64,000 nt of DNA from Corinectria fuckeliana (Eukaryota > Ascomycota > Sordariomycetes > Hypocreales > Nectriaceae), in the NCBI GenBank assembly GCA_019137255.1, contig WPDH01000027.1, positions 372,001 through 436,000 on the forward strand, given 5' to 3'. The notes under the pieces were generated by a model. The model was given only the letters and a program-made list of their open reading frames with translations. It did no database searches and was not told the DNA's origin. Position numbers and translations under genes: made by a program. Each line of letters opens with the position of its first letter. Position 1 is the first letter of the stretch. Below, in pieces: positions 10,977 to 22,322 of this stretch.

Positions 10977-13964
10977 TATCAATTATCTAGCCGACCTCAT
11001 GAGACAGTGACACGGGAGGTGTCGGGCCGGACACTGGATATTATTCGCAAAGGGGTATGGGCTCGTGGATCGGGACGTAGGAGTCTTTCGATGGCGAAGT
11101 GCTGGAGAAACAAGGAAGTCCGTGTGCGCAGCAGCGTCAGGCGTGCCTCTCCAGTGATGGGGAAGGACCACGTAGTACGTCTTTTCGATGTGCTGGAGGC
11201 GATGGTTGATCGAGGGCGATGGAACCGGGGGGTTAAAGGAGCGCGGTGCGAACAGGAAGTAGATCCAGGAGCCGGTATTACAATGAGAATTCTCGTTAGA
11301 ACAGATCAAGGTTAGATGGGCCGATGTCGATGTCAAGGTCCAAGTCGAAAGCAGGTCGACGGCCGGTCGGGGGGGTGTTGGAGGGAAGTTTGGAAGTTGG
11401 AGGTTTGTGGGAAGAAAAAAAACACGAGGAGCGACGTTGCCGAATGATGCTATGTTGGCCAGAGAGGCTAATAACTGAGGAGTCGAGTTGGCCGCTCAGC
11501 GTGCGTCGGTGCGTCGTCCGAGCCTGCGGCTAGGGAGATGTGAAAGAGGAAGGGCCAAAAAAAAAAGGGAACGGGGCAGAGATGATTGATTGAGAGACAG
11601 GGGACAGGACAAGAGGGGAAAGAAGACGGCACAAGAGGCACAAACGAAGTAGCGTAACGATCAATATACAGGCCTCATAAGGACGAACGAAAAAGGAAGT
11701 TTTTTTTTCGTGGTCAGGGGCCTGGAGAAGGAGACGAGGGGGACGCGCACGATATGGAGGAGGAGGGGGGGGGAGAGGAGAATTGGGGGTTGTGGAGGAT
11801 TATACGAGGGAAGAATGCGGGAGGAGAAAGAGACGGTCGAGGCGAGACAAGGCGGTTGGACAAGAACAAGAGCCAAGCTCCAACTAAAAAAGAAAAAAAA
11901 AAGAGTACGAAGTGCTACATACGTACGTAAGTAGGTACAGCACAGTAAGTACAGTAAGTACATACTACTTAGATACTGCCCTAGGTTAAGATGGTTTACG
12001 CCCAAAGCAGGAGGCAGACCAACAAGCACTGCTGACCGGGCTGCTCCAGGACGTTCTCCGGGCTTCAGGTGTCCTCTTAGGGGCCCTGCTCGGCACTCCT
12101 GTGCTCAATGCTCCTCAAGAAGCGCTGGATATCTGCTGGCATCGTCGAGGCAAACGGGGCAGGTTGCGGCTACGTTGTACCTATTGTACGTATTGTCGGT
12201 ATGTACTCGGTCAGGGGCTTCCACAGGTGCACGAATTGCAAACCGGTGTGGATTCACAGCCCGCCTGCTTTTTTGGGGCCTGCTGCCGTCTGGCCAGTCA
12301 AAGTGGTCAGACGAGGTGTCCACTGGATGGTTTTCCAGGTACCACGCCTCCGCCTCCGCCTCGACCACCCGAGAGAACGCGTTGTGCGCATGGATCACAG
12401 AGCAGATTCCGGCACCACCACCCCCCAACGCTCAGCAAACCCCCTCGCCCGACTCACCATGAGACACACACCTGCTGCCCCTCTTCGTTAGTTGGCAATA
12501 GGGATCGATGGACAGACAGACTACGAAAAGACTCTATGAACAGAAGGTTGTTTTCCGTGGGTGGGCGAAGAAGAACCCGACTGTTATCTATCACTTACTT
12601 CTCCTGTGCTTCAAATGCCCCTGACTGCACATAGTACCTGGCACCATGCTTTAGGCTCCGTGTTTCCTTGCTTTGCCTTCCATGCAGTCGGCTTCTGTAC
12701 CCGGGGATTTAAAGTTACAGGAGGTGACGAGTTTGCCGGGCTGGTTTCGTAACTATACAACTATCATCTATTCCCTGTCTCTCTCCCCTATCTACAACAT
12801 AGTACATAGCCTACGCCATGATCCATCGGTACGCCCCGAGTACTCCGGGGGACAACCGGCATTTGCTGGACGCGATGGGTGGCTGCATTTGCGCGATTGA
12901 CATCCAACACGCAAGGTTTGAGTACATGGTTCCAAGTAGAGAAGGAAGCATGTTGATCAAGTCTATTGGTTTGCTTCCATAAACACGACTGGGCTCTCTG
13001 CTCTCTTCCTCCGCGAAACTATGCCGCTCTAGCACTTCCCTCTAGCACTTTGCCCCCTTCACCATCTAACCGACGGTGACTCGCATATCTATATGAAGAA
13101 GCTGTCTTCACAATGCTGGGTACTATGCTTATTACCACGCGGACACACACCTTTTCTCTGCTATTCTCTCTCACAATCGCTTTCCTTCCCTCCACAGTGA
13201 CGACAGCCCATCATGCACATGCACTCCGTATGTGCCTTGGAGACGTCCCATTGGCGGCATCTCGGATGTGCTCCCCTTCCGCCTAGAGGAGGCTCTCGCC
13301 AATCACCAGCCAGCAAGGCCATGTCGGAGGATCTGCTAACCACGGTGCTGAAACAAGCCCTACAACCCCCCCCCCCCCCCCCCCCCCCCCCNNCAACCCC
13401 CCCCCCCCCCCCCCTACACGCACATATGCAAGCAAGCTACCTATCCTGACGCGTTACATCCAGAGAGAAAGCGTCGGTACTTGGTGAACCGTATCCAAAA
13501 AGGACACTCTAATCTTGCCAGTGTCTAAGCTACTCCGTGTGTGTTCTTTACATCCAATATAATGCGTGTCCGTGTTCATGGTAGCATCAATTACTCATCG
13601 TCACCACCCATTCTCTGTTCTCTCTCTCACCGTAATCCCGTTCTCTCGGCGGCTTCTACTTCTTCCCTCACCTTGCCAATGGGCCGACCCTTGACGGGGG
13701 TGATATACCCCTCCAGGGCAGGTCCTCCGTCCTGTTCCTTTTGTTAGTACCTAGCCCCCTGGGATACTCACCTGCCTCGGTTCATCTCCCACTGGCGCCT
13801 CTTGGTTAGCTATAGCCTGTCAACATCGCCTCTCTATGGCGACTTGTATATTGCAGGTAGGTACGGTCATCGCCAATGTGTGGTTGTGGACGGTTGTGAG
13901 GCAGGGAACCTCAAGGGTTTCACGCATCAAAGATGAAGGAAAATACATCCATCAATTTATCATA
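10977..13964. other. Intergenic region with a poly-C tract
   Basis: About 3 kb between the start of the Pumilio-type gene and the end of the Aurora kinase gene. It holds the promoter of the former on the minus strand and the 3' UTR of the latter. A/T homopolymers near 11415, 11560, 11700 and 11890 and a (GTA)-rich patch near 11925-11965 are visible. The poly-C tract near 13366-13414 is listed separately. Several open frames of 60-177 codons show no recognisable protein. Confidence 0.5.
13366..13414. repeat. Poly-C tract with an internal assembly gap
   Basis: A run of 26 cytosines (13366-13391), two unknown bases, the short island CAA, then 18 cytosines (13397-13414). The unknown bases show that the true length is not resolved. 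It lies in the 3' flank of the Aurora kinase gene. Confidence 0.95.
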
Positions 13965-15219
13965 TCATCTTAATGACTTCTCTCTGCTTACAACCTTCTT
14001 GCCCACGGAACAGTACTTAGCAATCCATGGATGCTGCTGGACTTCCTCCAGGGGTATTCTCTTGCTAGCATCAAGGACAAGTAGCTTGATTAGTGTTAAC
14101 ACTATGTTTAGTTCCGAGTATGAAGATATTGCGACTTACTTTTTTTATGAGGTCTTTCGCCTCGGAGCTAATGAATGAAGGCACTGTCATGTCTGCCCTT
14201 GTGATTCTTCTTTGTGTCATAATAGGCGAATCCTCAAACGGCGCCTCCCCAACCAGGAACTCATATAACAAAACTCCCAGCGCCCACAAGTCCACTTTTT
14301 CATCATAGTATTTACCAGCCCGGTTAGGATCAACCATTTCTAGAGGCAAATAGTCCAAGGTACCGCACATAGTACGTCTACGACTGCTAGGTGCATGCAC
14401 ACTCCAGCCAAAGTCCGAGATCTTAATCTCTCCATACATGCCAACAAGGATGTTTTCAGGCTTGATGTCCCGGTGGATGATGTGCTTGCGATGCAAGTAT
14501 CGCAAAGCACTCGCCATCTGGGCAATGTACTGCGCTGCCTTCCATCCCGGGAAGCGTTGCTCCCTCCGCAGGTGCTTGTATGGTTCCCCTTTTCCAGCAA
14601 ACTCAAGAATAAGGCATATGCGCTTACTATCGTCAAAGTGGCCATACAGCTTCAGAATATTAGGGTGGCGCAGGTTGCTTTGTATCTCGACTTCGCGACA
14701 CACCTGTTTTTCTATCCTGCCTTGTTGAAGCTCGTTCTTATGAAGAACTTTCAAGGCGCAGACGAAGCCACTGGTTCGTTCACGGGCGAGATAAACTCGT
14801 CCAAACTTGCCCTTGCCCAGGGCGCGGCCAATCTCGAATATACCCAGATGGAACTGCTTGTAAGCGGGTTGCGCGATTACGACAGAGGGCTTCGGCTCTG
14901 CCTTGGGCTCTTCATGAGATGTCCTCGGGGAAGCAGTGGGTAGGAGCTTTCGGGTCGGCCAAGGAGCTTGTGTGCCTTTGAGTCCGGCAGCTTTAAAGGG
15001 GGCAGAATCAACAGCAGTAGCATTTGTGCCGTGTTGCTTCGAAGTAGCAGACTTGAGGGGAGGAGTCAACGGGCTAGGTCCACGTGGCTTATAGGAACTC
15101 GTGGTTACAACCTGTTCTCCGTCAGTAATTGAGGTTCGTGCGGGGTTCTTGAGACATACGATCTGGTGGTGCGGTTTGGTCCTACCACCTGCCTCATCCT
15201 CAACGGACAAGTGTGCCAT
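13965..15219 (-). CDS. ipl1: Aurora-type serine/threonine kinase (Ipl1/Ark1 family)
   Basis: Two minus-strand exons, 15219-14140 and 14084-13965, joined by a 55-bp intron (GTAAGT donor, ACTAATCAAG end); 399 residues. Kinase domain from about residue 128: glycine loop GKGKFGRVYLA, ATP lysine K157 in CALKVLH, catalytic HRDIKPEN (D251), DFGWSVHAPSS (D269) and activation-loop RRTMCGTLDY with T283. The DFGWSVHAP stretch and the WKAAQYIAQM helix are Aurora signatures. The second exon supplies the lobe end LLVLDASKRIPLEEVQQHPW. Family role: catalytic subunit of the chromosomal passenger complex, correcting kinetochore attachments and acting in cytokinesis. Odd: residue 213 is Pro where Aurora kinases usually have Leu (GELYKHL), and the motif after the activation loop reads LPLEM rather than LPPEM. 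Third codon positions look richer in A/T than in neighbouring genes. It could be a diverged second copy. Confidence 0.9.
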
Positions 15220-16211
15220 ACGGCCTCGAGTGCCTGAACCGCCATATCGAATGTGTTGCTACTCACTGGCACAAAGGCAGCAGAAAGCCTGTCGTAATGA
15301 ATGTATCTGGAAGCTGGGTTTGTAGTGAGATAGTAACCTAAAGAAGATGGTTTTCGAGTAGCTAGACTAGGTACCTAGCTTATTGATCAGTTGCTAAGGC
15401 AACTAACTACATGGTATCGCTGGCTGTCTCCACATTTGACAACTCTCACACCTGCCGGAACATCCCATCCCAACCATCGCCAGTAGATATCTATGGCTTC
15501 TCACTAGACTTCTATTGCGACATCTTGGCTTCTACGCTACAGGACAACGGTAACGTAGCTGAACTCTTCTTCAGTATAGATAACAAGTCGTCTACCGACG
15601 GGGAGTGTCAAGTCTTTCATTTGCCTACAACGGTGGTATCAAAAAAACAATCCCACCTCATCCATCCGCCTATGATACAACAAGAGCATTAAAAAACCAG
15701 CGCTTCCATTGTACTTCCACTCCCCTTCCACCTTCCCCACCAAGCAATACCCGGCCCGTCAAGTCGTCGCTGTTCGCAACGCGACACGAAGTGTTCCCGG
15801 CCACAGTGGCAAACCCGAGGGCATTCTCTCCGGAGAACGGCTCGTAATAGACAAGACAAACAGGGAAACCAGAACGACGTCGTGGTGGTGGTAGTGCGAG
15901 GCGATGTGCGAGTAAGAGGATAGCAAACCAACGAAGAAAATAACCTGAACAAAAACAAGCATAAATTAGGGTGAAGAGCACCCCAGTCGTCTCTATGCCA
16001 TAGTCATGATGGGAATACCAAAACCCTCCAAACTCCTGTGTCCGTAGTCAAAGGCTAGAAAGAAAAGGAAGGGGTGGGTTGGCGGGTGTGCGTTTGTGTC
16101 AACAATTCATACAATTCTATGGGGGGGAAGGGGGTATGCCGTAATCAAACAAGAGTACCAATTTTATCGAGAAAAGTTGTCTTCCCAAGCGGGAACAGGA
16201 AGAAGGGTTGC
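15220..16211. other. Aurora kinase promoter and Rco1-like 3' flank
   Basis: The spacer carries the promoter of the Aurora kinase gene next to 15220 and the 3' UTR of the PHD-finger gene next to 16211. Palindromic TAGGTACCTAG lies near 15367-15380. No further gene is recognised. Confidence 0.5.
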
Positions 16212-19200
16212 TTAGTCGAGGTCCATGGAACTCTCAGCGTGGTCGATAGTGGAAGGAGGAGTAGGTTCGGTAACGGGAAGGGCCTCGAGGTCCTTTTCGT
16301 GAGGCTCGGCGATGGCAGAGTCCTGTGGTGACGGAACGTCAGGTACGGCAGCGTTTTGGCCGAGCGATCCAACGGTAAGGTGCGAGGGTGGTGCTTCGCC
16401 AAGGACTTCGCGAATGCGAGCGCCCATGGCGTCCATTTGAGCTAAGAGAGCTCGGAGGCTAGCCTTGTCGCCGTTGGTCAACTGCCCCTGTGCGATATTC
16501 TGGGCATTGTTCTTTGCCATCAAGGCCAAGACGTTAGGGTCTGCAGCAGTCTATGCAAACGTCAGTATGCAGCAGAGGGGGGGGGTTGAGAATAGCTCAC
16601 GAGAAGCGCCGAGATCAGATCGTCGATATTGTCTGATCTCTCCAGCTTCAGACTGTTCAACGCCAACGAGACCTGCATCTCCTCCACAGTTCTCTTCATG
16701 TCAGAACCCTTAACTGGGTGGCAAGTACTGTTGACAGGCGCAGGCACACAAGACACCCATCGGGGTTCGTCTTGACGAGGGCCATAGCCAGCACCTTTGC
16801 GACGGAGCCTTGGAGATGGTCAGACGGAAATAAATGGTAGGATGCTTCACGTTACTCACTGCTCAATAAAGTCGAGGACAATGCCGGTCGGCTGAAGCTT
16901 GTAGGCGCGGCCAAATGAGTCCGGGTCTGGCCAGCCAGAGTCGTTGGACGGTTCAGGCTCGTCGGTCCAGTCCACTTCAATGTGACCATTGTTCTTGATA
17001 CCTCGGAAGAAGGCAGGGTTGATGGGTTGGCCTCCTCTAATCTTGCGGAAGCGATGAGCCGGCCCAAGGGGAGGCGCATCCGTCAAGACATCATCAACAT
17101 GGGTAGGGCAACGCCAAGTCTTGGGAACTGGAGGCACAGCCAGAGGCGGATCCAGGCAATCTAGATGCCAGTGCAAAGGGCAGACGCTGCACGAGACAAT
17201 GGCGCGAACGTCGGTTGCGGATTTCTGGCAGCCATGGCAGAGGACTGCTTGACCGTCCTCACGTTGCTTGAAGAAATCGGGAACCTCCTCGTAGCCATTC
17301 TTCTTCCTGCACGCTTGGGTTAGGCTGTGTGGGACTAGACAGTGCGAACGGCAACGCAATATGATGACTTACTTGACAGTCTTGGCGGTGGTGACCTCCT
17401 CATAGTCGCCATCAGCACCAGCCTTGACGCCGTCGAATCGGGCCTGGAGCCGCTTGGGGAGGCTGAAGGCGCGAGGGATGCTCTTCTCGAGGTTGTTCAA
17501 GGCATTTGCAAAGACGCCCTTGTGTACCGGGAGTCGCGATGGGTGTCGTGTGAACAGACACTCGTTGCAGAACCATTCGTCGGGCAAGCTCTCAGATTGC
17601 ACCATGCCCACGCACTCAAAGTGGAATGACCGGGGGCAGCCATCGCAGCAGACGACATCGCCGGCGGCACCGCAAGCAGAGCAATCCTCGTCATTGTCGG
17701 ATGCCTAAGGGGAGGCGGTCTTGTCAGCGTCCACGTCCTGTCACATCGTCATGCACTTCCGAGTTCGAACGCGTCGGGGGCTGGCCGGAAAAGCGGATCT
17801 GCAGGGGCCACCAAATTGCCCTTGTCTGGTGATCCTGGCCGGACCGAGGAAAAAAAGCCGCCACGGTCTCAACAATCTCCAAAGCAACCTGTTGCCCCCG
17901 TTGATCCGTCGTAAAAGACCTCGGAAGCTTTTTTGGGAAGAACATGTCACGTACCTGTTCCTTAGACGCGCCGTTGACGGCTGGCGGTTCACCCAGGGTC
18001 CGAGGAAGCCCTGCGGCAGTTCCTCCCTTCTTCTTCACTGGCCTAGAGCAAGGAGACATGGAGTTAGCATAGATGATCTCGCCTTTTTATGTTGAGAGGG
18101 GAGTAAATGTCTTCGTGAAGTGGAGACGCGTAATCGTATCCCACGCGACGCCGAACTGTGAATGTGAAGCAAAATGAGAGTGAGGGTGAGGGTGAGAGTG
18201 AGAGTGAGTGAGATGAGACGTGGCTTCTGACGCACTGAACCGTCGCAAAAACTCGTCCCGTGATTGCAGGACAAGCGTCACAAAAGCGGCGATTGCGCGC
18301 TCGTGGAGGTGATGTGATGAGGGCGATGATACCGGTGATCTGATGGGTTTGGGGGGGAAAGCGACTTACGATGACTTGACACGAAGGCCAGATCTTTGCT
18401 TCTTGGGCGGGCGCAGGGTCGGGGTCACAGCTCGAGATCCGACCGCAGAGCTGCCTTCTTCCTTGAAGGACCAGGCGACGGGGGAGTCTGCGATATCGAC
18501 TTCGTCGTGTGGCCTCTTGCTGGCGGATCGTGTGGCCCTGGTGGTGGCTGGGACGGCCATGGACTGACGCGTTTTCCTCGTCTTCCTGGCGGGCGTCACA
18601 ACCAGGTCCTCCTCGGGGCCGCGAACTGAGCTCTCGCGGACCGCGATGTCGTTGGCGAACTGCCGTGCATCCCGTCTCCTGTCCCAGAATGAGTCGGCAT
18701 CGTCGCTGGCGGCATCGTTGACGGCAGCGGCCGGCGAGGGCATGTGCACGGGAGGCTTGCCGCCGTTCTTGGCCGCCTTGGAGGACTTGCTAGGCAGGTT
18801 GGGGAAGAGCTGAGCAGCAGAAACCCTGCCCGGCATGCTGGCGCTGGCACTTGCACTGGCGCTGGCATCGGCCCTGAGCGTGGGCGTTTCCGTGTTGGAT
18901 GAGATGCGCAGGGTGGGAGAGTTGGATGTGGACGGGTTGGACCTGGACGGATTGGACCTGGCCTGCTTGGACCGGGACTGGGACTGGGACTGGGAGGCGA
19001 GTGATTTGCGGCGAGTGGTGATTGGCCGAGATTTTGGCGCATCGCTGGAGTCCGGGCCAGGGCGAGTAGTGGCCGTGGCTTTGGGAGCCCCCCTTCGACG
19101 GGCTGCTGGGCTGCCGCTGGCTAAGCTGGCTTCGGGCGACGACAGGCTCATGGCAGATGAGAGCGAAGAGTCGCTTGAAGCAGACTCGCGTCGGGCTCTT

Positions 19201-20435
19201 TTTCGCGAGGGCGTTCTAGGCTCCGCACCGTTGCTGTTGCTATGGCTATGGCCGTGGCCTCCGCTGCTGGCCCCCGACGCCATTTTTCGCGGCGTGTCGC
19301 GGTGACGGGTGGCGTGGCTGCGGTGGGTATGCGTAGAGTGCGACGTTTTGGCCCTCTTGGCTGCTCGGCCCTCCGACTGAGGCTCCTCGGCATGCTTCTG
19401 CTCCTGCTGCTGCTGCTGTCCCTGCAGAAGATCTCCGTACGGCGCGGCTTTCGGTTTGTGGGGCGTGAACCGGCTGTTGGTCGACGGGGGAACAAAGTAG
19501 TAGCAGCCCTGGTTGTCCTTCTTGCCCTCGCGCTTCTTCTGCTCAATCTGCTTGGTGAACTTGCGAAGCGTCGCAGCATCTGCGGTTTGGCTGAACACCC
19601 CCTCGACCATGGCCACGAAGCGGGCCTTGTGACAGTTTTCGTCGTAGAGCGTTCGGAGTGCCCAGGCAGTGGGGTAACGGTAGTGTTTGAGTGCCTCATC
19701 CACGGCTGCCTCAACGACTTTGTCGGTGAACTCTTTGTCTTCGGGTTCTGGGCGAGCAAGCTCCTCGGCTTCGTTTGCTTCCTGTGCCTGTTTCGATTCC
19801 CTGGCCTCTTTCGCTTCTTTTGCCTCCCTGGCCTCCCTGGCCGCCTTGGTCTCTTTTGGCGTCACCGGCCTCGTCACAGCGGTAATGGAGCTTCCCCTGC
19901 CGCTCGACGACCGACGAGTCCGCTTTCCCGTAGATACGCGACCTGACTGGCGACGTTTCGGGGCCTCCTTGGGTTGGTAGTCGTCGTCGTCGTCGTCGTT
20001 GTCCTCTGCTACAATCTTGACGGCGATGGATCTCCGTCGTGGCGGTGTAGGGGGAGCAGTGGAAGGTGGAGGGGAAGATGCAGGTGCCGGAGGCTTCGGG
20101 GCGGGCTCTGAGGCAGAATTTGCGGCATGCCCACCCGACGGCCTCAGGATGATCTTGCGCACCGTGGAGCCTGTCTCAGGGCCGGCCTTCTTGGTCTTTG
20201 GCAGGGCGCCCAGCGGCGCCATGTTCTCCAGGACGCCATATCGGACGAGGCCGTCATCCTCGAAGCTTGCCTTGTTGGCCTGCACCGAGGGCTCCAACCA
20301 CCGCTGCATAAAGGCCCGTGATGCCTGGTTCGTAGAAGCCTTTGACGCGTCGGCAAGTCCATTCCAGCTGCCGTTCTGGGGCTGGGCCGGGCTCGAATAG
20401 CGAGATCGCGTAGCTCGAGTGTTGGAAGTAATCAT
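16212..20435 (-). CDS. rco1: Two-PHD-finger chromatin protein, Rco1-like (Rpd3S complex)
   Basis: Six minus-strand exons: 20435-18370, 18042-17955, 17704-17373, 17306-16860, 16808-16601 and 16550-16212; 1159 residues with all phases consistent. Seen: a basic, low-complexity N-terminal half, an Ala/Glu/Lys-rich segment, then a canonical C4HC3 PHD finger at about residues 725-775 (CSACGAAGDVVCCDGC, HFEC, CNEC) and a second zinc finger at about 850-905 (CHGC, CSVC, HLDC, and a CPTH ending). Two PHD fingers in this spacing with the conserved N-terminal RWLEP block match Rco1/Cph1, the subunit that, with the chromodomain protein Eaf3, directs the Rpd3S deacetylase to transcribed nucleosomes marked by H3K36 methylation. 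The start is the first ATG in frame. Introns 1 and 2 are unusually long (327 and 250 bp); intron 1 holds a GAGTGA-type simple repeat. Confidence 0.85.
18170..18211. repeat. GAGTGA/GAGGGTGA simple repeat in an intron
   Basis: On the plus strand a purine-rich array of GTGAG units (roughly 18170-18211) lies inside intron 1 of the Rco1-like gene. On the transcribed strand it reads as a pyrimidine-rich CTCAC array. Confidence 0.8.
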
Positions 20436-21142
20436 GGTGGTGCCGCGGGCTGGCTCGTCGCCCCCTGGGCCGCAGGACGGGCAGGGCACCTCTTCAGGCC
20501 TGGGGAGCGATGGTCAGCGAACGGCACAGGGACAGAGCGAGGGCGGGCCGGAGAGGGGAGCAGATGTTTACTTGGCTCTTGTGCTGCAGCATGAGTTTCT
20601 GCAGCGGGATCGCGTCTTGGGGAAGAGAGGACGCGGTTTCTTTGAGGAGGAGAAGAGAAATGGGTGTGGGTAGGAGGTTGCAGGCGGGCTGCAAGACAGC
20701 CCAGGCCGGGGAGGAGGCGGGCGTGTCGGACAAGGGGGCAACCCGCCCAAAAGCACACCCAGGAGCACTGCAAAGGCGCTGAGGTGCTGCACAGCACAAC
20801 ACTGCACAGCACAGTAAACGGGTACAGTACGGCCCTGGAATAAGTACTTTGCTGTACCCGCCTCGAGCCGGCTGCTTGCTCAAGCGTGCTTTTGTCCCTC
20901 CCTATCCGCTGTTCCGTCTGTCCTTTCGAAGGGGATGAGGGTTGTTGCCTGGCATTTGAAAGGCTCTGGGAGTTTGGCATCTTAGACTCCAAGCCTCTGG
21001 CTCCCGGTCTCTTAACTCCTTTCTCATCGAGTCGTGCTATTCGGGCTGCACTATATGTCTACTCGGGCTGTATATCACATGCCTGCATCGACTTGCAGTA
21101 TCCATTTATTTTATGCTCTTCTTAATCACAGTCTTGTTACCA

Positions 21143-21178
21143 GGGCATCGGGGCATCGGGGCATCGGGGCATCAGGGC
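21143..21178. repeat. GGGGCATC tandem repeat, about four units
   Basis: Four consecutive 8-bp units of the form GGGCATCG, the last with a single change to GGGCATCA. It is an intergenic microsatellite-like array with no coding frame around it. Confidence 0.85.
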
Positions 21179-21922
21179 AGTGTTGTGTTGAAGCAAATGA
21201 CATGGTAGAGAAGGGTGCGCTTACAGCCCGGATAGCTCGACTCTTCTCATCATCTCCTCCGGAAGCTAATGGAGCTCTCCACCGACTGAGAGGCTAACAA
21301 AACCCGCGCTCCCGTCCCTGGCTTTGAGCTTCCCGGGCAGCTGAGCCCCCAGAGCTCCCCCTAGAGGCCCTTGTGACTTTATCCATCCCGGCGCCGGTAC
21401 CCGTACGAAGTACGGCCATGGAGGGTCCGGCGATAAGTCCTTCCCCCGACCCCTCCTCCCTCTCCCTCTCCCTCTCCCACTCCCACTCCTCCCACTCATC
21501 CCCAGCCTCGCACCTGTCAACCAACACCCGCGCACAGTCAGTAGGCGGCCAGGGGGTGATCTGCCGTGCGTGGATGGCGCATTGGTCGGAGGGGGGGGAA
21601 ACCGGGAGGGCAGAGCCTGGAAAGGAAGACACCCAAACGCCTCGTCTAGGGCTCATTGGTTCCCTTGACGGCGGTTGGTTGGCCTCATATTGTCTGTCTT
21701 TCACTCGCTCTCCCTCCTCTCTCCTCTCTCCTCTCTCCTCTCCTCTCTCCCCTCTCCCCTCCCCTTCTCTTGACTCCGCTTGCCTTTTCTTATCTTTCTA
21801 CTCACATAACATCCTGCAAAAGCTCTGCATCACTCATCCCACTCACTCTCTCACTCACTTATTCGCTCGCTCGCTCATCTCCTCGTGCCCCCTTTCTCAG
21901 CCTGACATCCTTCCATCTGACT

Positions 21923-21956
21923 CCCCCCCCCNNACCCCCCCCCCCCCCCCCCCCCC
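21923..21956. repeat. Poly-C tract with an internal assembly gap
   Basis: Nine cytosines, two unknown bases, one A, and 22 cytosines. It lies in the intergenic region 3' of the Ebp1-like gene and has the same structure as the tract near 13366. Confidence 0.95.
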
Positions 21957-22322
21957 TTCGTCAATTTGTGAATCAGACCTCAATCGCAGGCCGGAGCAAA
22001 CACCTGGAGTCCGTGTTGTGAGAGGCGACTTGTCAGTGCCGAGCTTTGTTGAGTTTCTATAGACCTGACCTTGCTCGACTACCATAACTAACATGATGGA
22101 TACCGCTTCCGGGGAGCTCTACCGTCCCTAGCAGCCTTCGAGAGACCCAGTGCCGTGGGAAAGTCCTCCACCAATGAGGCTGGCCCCCACGACAGCCTGA
22201 CCGTTGCCCGACTTGCCGATATACACGTCCGTAAAATTTTGCACCTCTCGCTCCAGTCGCCCAATCGTCGTTTAGGCTGTCCCCTATTGGCCCCTGAACC
22301 GGACATTTCTGCATGGCTGCAA

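Larger units (their letters stand above)
20436..22322. other. Rco1-like promoter and Ebp1-like 3' flank
   Basis: About 1.9 kb without a recognisable gene. It contains an 8-bp tandem repeat (21143-21178), CCCTCT-type pyrimidine arrays near 21446-21490 and 21705-21775, and a poly-C tract with an assembly gap near 21923-21956. The Rco1-like promoter and 5' leader lie at the low-coordinate end; the terminator of the Ebp1-like gene lies at the other. Confidence 0.5.

Noticed and set aside
12101..12634. Open frame of 177 codons
   Set aside because: The composition is Cys/Arg/Pro-rich and irregular, overlapping frames on both strands are also open, and no family is recognised.
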